Shown: in pieces, positions 1 to 5,173 of the stretch
How positions within the stretch are numbered: position 1 is the stretch's first letter
Layout of the letters: the number at the start of each line of letters is the position of its first letter
DNA from: Bacillota bacterium
Lineage (GTDB): Bacteria > Bacillota > Clostridia > Lachnospirales > Lachnospiraceae
Assembly: GCA_023399455.1 (NCBI GenBank)
Contig: JAEWPN010000181.1
Span: forward strand, 1-8,124
DNA length: 8,124 bases
Direction of reading: 5' to 3'
Program-made: the position numbers and the translations under genes
Notes under the pieces: model-generated
Database searches by the model: none
Seen by the model: only the letters and a program-made list of their open reading frames with translations
What the model was told of the DNA's origin: nothing

Positions 1-1455
1 CTGTCCGTATTTGATAATGAGGAGATCATGTCTGCTCTTCATATTTACCAGGAGGCGTATACGGCATATGTGCAGGCGGCCAGCCAGATGGGAAGGATGA
101 TGCCTGATACGGCGCAGCAGGAGGCGGGCGATGCATTAGGCGGTATGGAGGATATGGCGGCTCAGAATACGGAAATGGACGAAGCGGCAATACAGCTGGA
201 CAATGCCTATGGAGATTTGTATACATTGATTCGTACGGAGGTGGTGGCAGCTTCGGATATGCTCAATGCGCAATATCAGTTTTCCACTGTGCTCAATTAT
301 GGCATTATTGCTTTTATTCTTCTTCTGGGGGCAGTCATCGTCGTCGTTACACTGATAGCGATTATAAGGCCTATTAAGTCGGCAAACAGTCAATTAAATG
401 AAATAATTTCAGAAATAGATGAAGGAAAAGGCGATTTAACGAAGCGGCTGGTTACCCGCAATAGAGATGAAATAGGAAGCTTAGTATTTGGAATTAATGC
501 ATTTTTGGACAAACTGGAATCTATTATGCAGAAAATCCAGTTGAAATCCGTATCTCTCGGTGAATCGGTGGAAATCGTTTTGGATCAGGTCTCAGAGTCC
601 GAACAGAGCGTGAACGATTTTTCAGCAACGATGCAGCAGCTCGCGGCAGGAATGGAGGAAGTATCGGCCACCTCGGCACAGCTTGGCAGCGGCGTAAATC
701 AAATTTTTGATGCCATTAAATATATGAATATTCAGGTAAAAGATGGGAAAAACTTGTCTCAGGATATAGAAATCCGTTCCAGGGAATTCAGTGAGAGCGC
801 GGAGAATTCCAAGCAAAGCACCAATGACATCGTAACCGAACTGAAGGAGGGACTAAGCACTTCTATCGAGAAGAGCAAGTCTGTCATAAAGATTCAGGAG
901 CTGACGAATGAAATTCTCAATATTTCTTCTCAGACAAACCTGCTTGCATTAAATGCATCCATAGAGGCGGCGAGAGCCGGCGATGTGGGAAAAGGATTCG
1001 CGGTGGTTGCGGATGAAATCAGAAGTCTTGCTGAAAACAGCAGAAGTACTGCGAATAATATCCAGAACATCAGCAATCTGGTCACGGAAAGCGTAGAGAA
1101 GCTGGCCGACAATTCAAAGAGGATGTTGGACTATGTAGATACGAGCATCCTTACGGACTATGATAATTTCGTAAGGATATTAGAGAAATACAGCGTGGAT
1201 TCCAAGCGGCTGAACGAGATTATGGAGGAGTTTTTAAGCAGCGCCTCCGGTCTGGAAACGACCATGGGCGAGATGAACAATGGAATCAGCGAAATCACCA
1301 ATACCATTGATGAAAGCACAAAGGGAATTACCGATACCGCAGCGTTGACCAGCGATTTGGTATCTTCTATTACATTGATAACGGATAAGACGAAAGAGAG
1401 TAAAATCGTCGGAGAAGAGTTACAGTCTGAAGTGCGTGTTTTTGAAAAAATTTAG
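1..1455 (+). CDS. Methyl-accepting chemotaxis protein, C-terminal part (5' end outside window)
   Basis: This is a membrane chemoreceptor that passes ligand signals to a CheA/CheW array. The frame is open to base 1 without a stop, so the ATG at 28 is probably internal; 484 codons are visible. Seen in order: a helical, presumably extracytoplasmic sensor remnant (bases 1-290); one strongly hydrophobic membrane segment (about 292-369, core [15 protein letters not shown]); a HAMP linker (about 367-540) starting with the typical Arg-Pro-Ile and containing GDLTKR and RDEIG; then a long coiled coil with the signalling hairpin at about 931-1010, reading [17 protein letters not shown] followed by [16 protein letters not shown], a near-perfect match to the family. 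The protein ends EVRVFEKI, with no NWETF-like CheR/CheB tether. The first membrane helix and most of the sensor are missing, so the ligand cannot be inferred. No che genes lie next to it, so it looks like a stand-alone receptor. The family call is very secure. Confidence 0.96.
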   Translation: MSVFDNEEIMSALHIYQEAYTAYVQAASQMGRMMPDTAQQEAGDALGGMEDMAAQNTEMDEAAIQLDNAYGDLYTLIRTEVVAASDMLNAQYQFSTVLNYGIIAFILLLGAVIVVVTLIAIIRPIKSANSQLNEIISEIDEGKGDLTKRLVTRNRDEIGSLVFGINAFLDKLESIMQKIQLKSVSLGESVEIVLDQVSESEQSVNDFSATMQQLAAGMEEVSATSAQLGSGVNQIFDAIKYMNIQVKDGKNLSQDIEIRSREFSESAENSKQSTNDIVTELKEGLSTSIEKSKSVIKIQELTNEILNISSQTNLLALNASIEAARAGDVGKGFAVVADEIRSLAENSRSTANNIQNISNLVTESVEKLADNSKRMLDYVDTSILTDYDNFVRILEKYSVDSKRLNEIMEEFLSSASGLETTMGEMNNGISEITNTIDESTKGITDTAALTSDLVSSITLITDKTKESKIVGEELQSEVRVFEKI

Positions 1456-1456
1456 G

Positions 1457-1462
1457 TATAAT
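1457..1462 (+). promoter_or_regulatory. Possible -10 box upstream of spoVT
   Basis: A perfect TATAAT starts two bases after the chemoreceptor stop codon. No good -35 hexamer lies 16-18 bp upstream (the bases there read about GCGTGT), and TTGAAA at 1442-1447 is too close. I found no match to a sigma-G type -10 (CATNNTA) in the gap either, although spoVT is sigma-G dependent in Bacillus. Treat this as a weak candidate in AT-rich DNA. Confidence 0.2.
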
Positions 1463-1492
1463 AATCCACCATTTACAAATACTAGCAACACA

Positions 1493-1530
1493 TCGCTGTA
1501 GATTCTCGAGATAGAGAAGGATGACAGCGA
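1493..1530 (+). other. Two-tier inverted repeat in the gap before spoVT
   Basis: The outer arms TCGCTGT (1493-1499) and ACAGCGA (1524-1530) are perfect complements. Inside them TTCTC (1503-1507) and GAGAA (1514-1518) form a second stem with a six-base loop. No T-run follows on the plus strand, so this is not a standard intrinsic terminator for the chemoreceptor gene. It lies 23 bp before the spoVT ribosome binding site and could be an mRNA leader structure, a factor-assisted terminator or a protein site. The pairing is seen directly; the role is unknown. Confidence 0.45.
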
Positions 1531-1567
1531 AAAGACTGAAATATTTCGAAAATGGAGGAAACAGAAT

Positions 1568-2113
1568 ATGAAAGCAACTGGGATAGTCCGCAGAATTGAC
1601 GACTTAGGCCGTATTGTAATACCCAAGGAAATCAGGCGCACATTGCGCATAAGGGAGAGCGATCCGCTCGAAATATTTACGGACAGAGAAGGAGAAATTA
1701 TTTTAAAGAAATATTCGCCTATAGGAGAAATGAGTACCTTTGCCAAACAATATGCAGAGAGTCTTGCTCAGGTTTCGGGGCATATCGCGTTAATCGCCGA
1801 CAGAGATCAGATTATCGCAGTGTCCGGCGGATATAAGAATCTGCTTGGGAAAACTTTGAGCAGAGAGCTGGAAGAAAAAATAAATAATAGGGAAACGGTA
1901 CTGGCGTCAAAGGGTGACCGCAATTTCATCCCGATATCCAGCGACAGCGGAGAAGAATTTTTTCATGAAGCAATCAGCCCCATTATATGCGAAGGAGACG
2001 TAATCGGAGCGGTAATTCTCGTAGAAAACGATGAAAAAGCGAAACTGGGAGAGGTTGAGCAGAAGCTCATCCTGTCTGCATCGGGTTTTCTGGGAAGGCA
2101 GATGGAGCAATAA
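1568..2113 (+). CDS. spoVT: Stage V sporulation protein T (AbrB-type transcription regulator)
   Basis: SpoVT is a DNA-binding regulator active in the forespore late in sporulation, where it tunes sigma-G genes and spore properties. The protein has 181 residues, close to the 178 of the Bacillus protein. Residues 1-50 are the swapped-hairpin AbrB DNA-binding domain; the run from KATGIVRRIDDLGRIVIPKE onward, then RRTLRIRE and LKKYSP, is almost identical to known SpoVT. Residues from about 56 to 178 form the GAF-like sensor domain, ending GFLGRQMEQ, also a family hallmark. This C-terminal domain separates it from short AbrB paralogues of about 80-95 residues. The start is fixed by GGAGG at 1554-1558, nine bases ahead of the ATG. 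It follows the chemoreceptor by 112 bp and probably has its own promoter, though none is convincing. The ligand of the GAF domain is unknown. Confidence 0.94.
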   Translation: MKATGIVRRIDDLGRIVIPKEIRRTLRIRESDPLEIFTDREGEIILKKYSPIGEMSTFAKQYAESLAQVSGHIALIADRDQIIAVSGGYKNLLGKTLSRELEEKINNRETVLASKGDRNFIPISSDSGEEFFHEAISPIICEGDVIGAVILVENDEKAKLGEVEQKLILSASGFLGRQMEQ

Positions 2114-2151
2114 ATTTAGCGGGAAACGAGGCGCTGCTTCACAAAAATGAT

Positions 2152-2182
2152 ACAGTCCATGTCCCGATAGAGCATGTACTGT
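2152..2182. repeat. Imperfect inverted repeat in the convergent gap
   Basis: ACAGTCCATG (2152-2161) and CATGTACTGT (2173-2182) pair over ten positions with one mismatch around an 11-base loop. On the plus strand no T-run follows, so it is a poor terminator for spoVT. Read on the minus strand, a run of five T (complement of 2143-2147) begins a few bases after the stem, so it might be a weak second terminator behind the one at 2192-2221. The pairing is seen; the function is a guess. Confidence 0.35.
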
Positions 2183-2191
2183 TGAATACAC

Positions 2192-2221
2192 AAAAAGGCG
2201 CCCGGCCAAAAGCCGCGCGCC
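2192..2221 (-). terminator. Intrinsic terminator of the pncB-degV unit
   Basis: On the minus strand GGCGCGCGGC (2221-2212) and GCCGGGCGCC (2206-2197) form a ten-position GC-rich stem with one G-G mismatch and a five-base TTTTG loop. Five T follow directly (complement of 2192-2196). It lies 30 bp after the degV stop codon, as expected for Rho-independent termination. In the plus direction the hairpin is followed by GAAGG rather than a T-run, so it serves mainly the minus strand. Confidence 0.88.
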
Positions 2222-2251
2222 GAAGGTTCCTTATCAAGATCAGGTTCCCTA

Positions 2252-3133
2252 TTACAAATAGTCTTTGTATTTATCGTCCGAAGCGTCGAAAAAGCAAATG
2301 CCCACAATACCGCGTCCGGTATGTGCACCAATGGCGCAGCCGACGATGGAAATCAGTTTGTCCATTGGCTGTGATAACTCTTCGAACAGACCGAGAACAA
2401 AGGAAAGGGCCTCTTCATCCTCGCCATGGCAGAATGCTATGGTTTGGGTGGAAAGGTCATATGCATTATCCTTTACATATTCTACTAACGTTCTCAAAGA
2501 TTTCTTATGGCCCCGGACCGTCTTAAGGACTTGAAGGCTTCCGGTCTTATCCACGATGAGAATAGGCTTCATGTCCAACGTCTCCGCGATCGTACCTTTG
2601 AATTTGGAAAGGCGTCCTCCCTTAATGAGGTAGGCGAGCGTATGGACGGTAAAGACATGATGTATATGGGATATGAAGTAGTCGGCGGCTTCGATAAGAA
2701 TTTCTTTCGGAGCATTGTTTTCCAGCATGGTTATCAGCTTGGATACCAGCAGCCCGAAGCCGATAGAAGCGCATTTGGAATCGATAATTGTCAGATCGAA
2801 ATCAGGATATTTCTCCAAAACACTCGTTTTTGCGATATTTGCGGCATTGAAGGTGCCTGCGATACCGGTGGAAAAGCAAAGATAAATGATGCTGTCTCCG
2901 GCTTTAGCATAAGGAAGGAAGGCTTCCTCGAACATGGCGGGGTTAATATGGTAGGTTCGTACATCCCGTTTCGTATCGTCCAGTATATTATAGAATTCAG
3001 CAGTCTGAATAGTCTTGCCATCCAGATAGTCCACCTCGTCGATAACGACAGGAGTAGGGATAACATGTAATTTATGCTCCTCCACGTACCGCTTCGGCAA
3101 ATCCGAAGCGGAGTCAGTAATTATTCTAAGCAT
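2252..3133 (-). CDS. DegV family fatty-acid-binding protein (FakB-like)
   Basis: DegV/FakB proteins bind a fatty acid and, in Firmicutes, present it to the kinase FakA, which makes acyl-phosphate for phospholipid synthesis. The protein is cytosolic. The 293 residues match the usual family length of about 280-290. Seen: DSASDLP near the N-terminus (7-13); FSTGIAGTF (87-95), the Ser/Thr-Gly loop near the carboxylate; YLIKGGRLSK (168-177) and KPILIV (189-194); RGHKKS (207-212); IGAHTGRG (268-275) with the conserved His 271. The motif that usually reads TSQP is here TYHINP (60-65): Thr 60 is kept, but Ser-Gln is replaced by Tyr-His. The start has a GAGGAA ribosome binding site (complement of about 3139-3144). 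It follows pncB by 34 bp with no terminator between, so it is probably co-transcribed. No fakA homologue is visible, and which acyl chain it binds cannot be told. Confidence 0.93.
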   Translation of the reverse strand: MLRIITDSASDLPKRYVEEHKLHVIPTPVVIDEVDYLDGKTIQTAEFYNILDDTKRDVRTYHINPAMFEEAFLPYAKAGDSIIYLCFSTGIAGTFNAANIAKTSVLEKYPDFDLTIIDSKCASIGFGLLVSKLITMLENNAPKEILIEAADYFISHIHHVFTVHTLAYLIKGGRLSKFKGTIAETLDMKPILIVDKTGSLQVLKTVRGHKKSLRTLVEYVKDNAYDLSTQTIAFCHGEDEEALSFVLGLFEELSQPMDKLISIVGCAIGAHTGRGIVGICFFDASDDKYKDYL

Positions 3134-3167
3134 GTGAATTCCTCGCTTTCTGTTACAAATTGACGTG

Positions 3168-4622
3168 CTATGATTGACTCATACGGTCGAGCAAATCAAT
3201 CTTGATATCGTATAGCTTTTTGGATAAATCTACATATACCTTATGCGGATTGATAAGACGCCTTGTCTCATCCCATAAAGTATCTAATTCTGTCTGGCAG
3301 TATGCCCGGATATCCATAACCTTAGGAGATTCATAACGGCACTTGCCATTCAGAAAGATAGGAACCATAATTTCCCTCAGCGTATAGCTTCCGCCGGATA
3401 GCCTGGTCTTTTTCCAAGGTTCCAAAGGATCGAAAAGAAGAAGGGATTCCTCTTCGTCAAAGCTCTCCTCTACGAGACAGATTAAATCGGCCTTAATTTT
3501 TCCGGAATCCTTTTCGTAAACGCGGTAAATTTTTTTATTTCCCGGATTTGTTACTTTTTCGGTATTTTCGGACAGCTTGATTTTGGGAATGAAGGTTCCA
3601 TCCTTGTCCTTGATAGCCGATAATTTATATACGCCGCCGAAAGCAGGGCAGTCCTTGGAAGTAATGAGGCTGGTTCCTACGCCCCATGAGGTAATTGAAG
3701 CGCCCTGGACCTTAAGGCTGTCGATCAGGAACTCGTCCAAATCGTTGGAAGCGGAGATGACCGCATCGGGGAAACCGGCTTCATCCAGCATCTTGCGGGC
3801 TTTCTTGGAAAGGTATGCGAGGTCCCCGCTGTCTAATCGGATTCCGTAGTAGGAAAGGGGAACCCCGGCCTTGCGCATCTCCTTGAACACACGGATGGCA
3901 TTGGGAACGCCGGATTTTAAAGTATCATAAGTATCCACAAGCAGGATACAAGCGGAAGGATACATTTCAGCATAAGTCTTGAAAGCGGTGTATTCGTCGG
4001 GAAAGCTCATGATCCAGCTATGAGCATGAGTCCCTTTTACGGGAACGTCGAAGAGCTGTCCGCAGAGAACGTTAGAGGTACCCGTACAGCCGCCGATCAT
4101 AGCAGCCCTCGCGCCGTAGACTCCTGCGTCCGGTCCCTGTGCACGGCGAAGACCGAATTCCATGATTCCGTCGCCTCTGGCCGCATAGCATACTCTGGCG
4201 GCTTTGGTAGCGATAAGGCTTTGGTGATTTATGATATTTAAGATAGCCGTCTCTACAAGCTGTGCCTGCATGATCGGTGCGATTACCTTTACCAAAGGCT
4301 CTCTTGGGAAAATAACGGTTCCCTCGGGAATTGCATAAATATCTCCTGTGAATCTAAAATCCTTCAGATAATCGAGAAAGTCCTGCTGGAAAATTCCAAG
4401 CCCTGCCAGATAGCCGATGTCCTCCTGAGAAAAACGAAGTTCCTTAATATATTTAATTACCTGCTCCAAGCCAGCCATCACCGCGTAGCCGCCGTCGCTG
4501 GGATTGGAACGGTAAAAAACGTCAAAGATTACGGTTTCGTTTTGGCTTTTGTTTTTGAAATAGCCCTGCATCATAGTGAGTTCGTAAAGGTCTGTGAGCA
4601 AGGTCAGATTTTGTCTGTCCAT
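3168..4622 (-). CDS. pncB: Nicotinate phosphoribosyltransferase
   Basis: This cytosolic enzyme joins nicotinate to PRPP, helped by ATP hydrolysis, giving nicotinate mononucleotide for NAD salvage. From the Met at 4622 the protein has 484 residues, normal for the bacterial family. Seen: TDLYELTM (10-17); DVFYRSNPSDGGYAVMAGL (about 34-52); EFGLRRAQG (155-163); GGCTGTSN with the substrate-loop glycines; GTHAHSW (197-203), whose second His (201) matches the position phosphorylated during catalysis; LVDTYDT; IRLDSGDL (261-268); and WGVGTSL (313-319), part of the phosphate-binding region. An in-frame ATG at 4748 would add 42 residues but has no family similarity and lies upstream of the likely promoter. 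The ATG at 4622 has AGGAGG (4627-4632) four bases ahead and begins with family-typical sequence. It is the first gene of a two-gene unit with degV and is divergent from ileS. Confidence 0.96.
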   Translation of the reverse strand: MDRQNLTLLTDLYELTMMQGYFKNKSQNETVIFDVFYRSNPSDGGYAVMAGLEQVIKYIKELRFSQEDIGYLAGLGIFQQDFLDYLKDFRFTGDIYAIPEGTVIFPREPLVKVIAPIMQAQLVETAILNIINHQSLIATKAARVCYAARGDGIMEFGLRRAQGPDAGVYGARAAMIGGCTGTSNVLCGQLFDVPVKGTHAHSWIMSFPDEYTAFKTYAEMYPSACILLVDTYDTLKSGVPNAIRVFKEMRKAGVPLSYYGIRLDSGDLAYLSKKARKMLDEAGFPDAVISASNDLDEFLIDSLKVQGASITSWGVGTSLITSKDCPAFGGVYKLSAIKDKDGTFIPKIKLSENTEKVTNPGNKKIYRVYEKDSGKIKADLICLVEESFDEEESLLLFDPLEPWKKTRLSGGSYTLREIMVPIFLNGKCRYESPKVMDIRAYCQTELDTLWDETRRLINPHKVYVDLSKKLYDIKIDLLDRMSQS

Positions 4623-4626
4623 TCTG

Positions 4627-4632
4627 CCTCCT
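4627..4632 (-). promoter_or_regulatory. Ribosome binding site that sets the pncB start
   Basis: On the minus strand AGGAGG lies four bases before the ATG at 4622, a slightly tight spacing but a full anti-16S match. It favours 4622 over the upstream in-frame ATG at 4748, which would put coding sequence across the promoters of both divergent genes. Confidence 0.8.
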
Positions 4633-4645
4633 ATTTTGCCGGTAC

Positions 4646-4654
4646 TGTCCGACA
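4646..4654. promoter_or_regulatory. Short palindrome in the pncB leader, possible operator
   Basis: TGTC-C-GACA is a perfect dyad of four-base half-sites around one central base. It lies between the candidate pncB -10 boxes and the ribosome binding site, where a repressor could act. Niacin-responsive repressors (NiaR/YrxA) control pncB in some Firmicutes, but I cannot confirm that this matches their site. A nine-base dyad can also arise by chance. Confidence 0.2.
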
Positions 4655-4668
4655 AGCTATTTTTGTAA

Positions 4669-4697
4669 ATTATAAAGTATTCTAGCACATATTTTCC
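4669..4697 (-). promoter_or_regulatory. Candidate promoter(s) for pncB-degV
   Basis: Two overlapping candidates exist on the minus strand. One is an extended -10, TGTGC followed by TAGAAT (complement of 4679-4689), matching the TRTGN-TATAAT form that needs little -35 contact. The other is a perfect TATAAT (complement of 4669-4674) with a poor -35, GGAAAA (4692-4697), at 17 bp. Both sit about 45-60 bp upstream of the pncB start. I cannot choose between them from sequence. Confidence 0.45.
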
Positions 4698-4728
4698 ACA
4701 TTTGCCATAGCTTTCATTCGGTTGGCCC

Positions 4729-4758
4729 TTGACAATTCTTCGTTTCACGCTTTATAAT
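4729..4758 (+). promoter_or_regulatory. Consensus sigma-A promoter for the T-box/ileS transcript
   Basis: A perfect TTGACA (4729-4734) and a perfect TATAAT (4753-4758) are separated by 18 bp. Transcription should start near 4765, about 35 bases ahead of the T-box Stem I. It is divergent from the pncB promoter. A promoter this strong fits a gene controlled mainly by attenuation in its leader. Confidence 0.9.
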
Positions 4759-4796
4759 CTCATTTATATCAATGGATTAAATTTTAATAATAATAA

Positions 4797-5103
4797 AAAA
4801 GCATTGACGAAGACAGTAAGTATCTTAAGAAAGGCACAGCGAACCGGCGAAAGGTGTGAGGCCGGTGCGAGTAAGAGGATACGGAATATCACTTCCGAGC
4901 TGCAACTCCAAAACAGCATTCGGTGACGTATTTACCAAACGTACCGGACGATAGCGCTTTAGTAGGTGTTGCCGGTTTTCTTCCGTTAAAAGAAATCATA
5001 TATCCCATAAGTTTGCGAAGGTTGAATGCAGCAGAGGGCGTATGTTGTAACAGGTGGTAACGCAGGAGTCTGACCTCGTCCTTTTACAGGACGGGGTTTT
5101 TTT
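4797..5103 (+). promoter_or_regulatory. T-box leader responding to tRNA-Ile
   Basis: T-box leaders bind a specific tRNA and stop terminator formation when that tRNA is uncharged. Stem I spans about 4801-4903. Its base pairs GCA with TGC; GA dinucleotides on both strands (4806-4807, 4897-4898) fit a kink-turn; GAAG (4809-4812) pairs with CTTC (4892-4895). The specifier loop has AGTA (4815-4818) opposite GAAT-ATC-A, giving an AUC isoleucine codon at 4888-4890 followed by the usual purine. GTATC/GATAC (4820-4824, 4878-4882) closes above it, and ACCGGC/GCCGGT (4843-4848, 4861-4866) forms the distal arm. ACCGG/CCGGT (4943-4947, 4972-4976) is a likely Stem II. The T-box proper is AGGTGGTAACGC (5052-5063), with TGGT (5055-5058) to pair with the tRNA ACCA end. 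The specifier agrees with the downstream gene. Pairing and motifs are read by eye; the regulation follows from the family. Confidence 0.93.
5073..5103 (+). terminator. Regulated intrinsic terminator of the ileS T-box
   Basis: CCTCGTCC (5074-5081) pairs with GGACGGGG (5089-5096) over eight pairs including one G-U, with a seven-base loop and an outer A-T pair, then seven T (5097-5103). The 5' arm begins with CCT (5074-5076), which can instead pair with AGG (5052-5054) to build the antiterminator, so the two folds exclude each other. It ends 70 bp before ileS. Confidence 0.92.
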
Positions 5104-5173
5104 GATGAGTTTTTATTAACAAAGTAGCAATTCACGTAAAGTATTGCTCGTTGTTTCAGAAAGGATGAAGAAA

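Noticed and set aside
2224..2248. Short direct repeat AGGTTCC (2224-2230 and 2242-2248) after degV
   Set aside because: Two seven-base copies 18 bp apart can occur by chance and there is no third copy or dyad.
2507..3070. A 187-codon plus-strand open frame inside degV
   Set aside because: It is antisense to a clear DegV protein, has no recognisable domain and no good ribosome binding site, so it is a shadow of the real gene.
4623..4748. A 42-residue N-terminal extension of nicotinate phosphoribosyltransferase from the ATG at 4748
   Set aside because: The extension has no family similarity, covers the likely pncB promoter, and lacks the strong ribosome binding site seen at 4622.
4729..4926. 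A 65-codon plus-strand frame across the ileS promoter and T-box Stem I
   Set aside because: It begins at the -35 box of a consensus promoter, before the transcription start, and runs through structured RNA; there is no ribosome binding site.
4639..4947. Inverted CCGGTAC (4639-4645) and GTACCGG (4941-4947) about 300 bp apart
   Set aside because: Seven-base arms at this distance are likely chance. The right arm is better explained by T-box Stem II, and the left arm lies outside the T-box transcript.
5165..5173. Alternative ileS start three codons upstream at 5165
   Set aside because: The only AAGG motif lies directly against this ATG, leaving no spacing. The ATG at 5174 has normal spacing and a family-like N-terminus.
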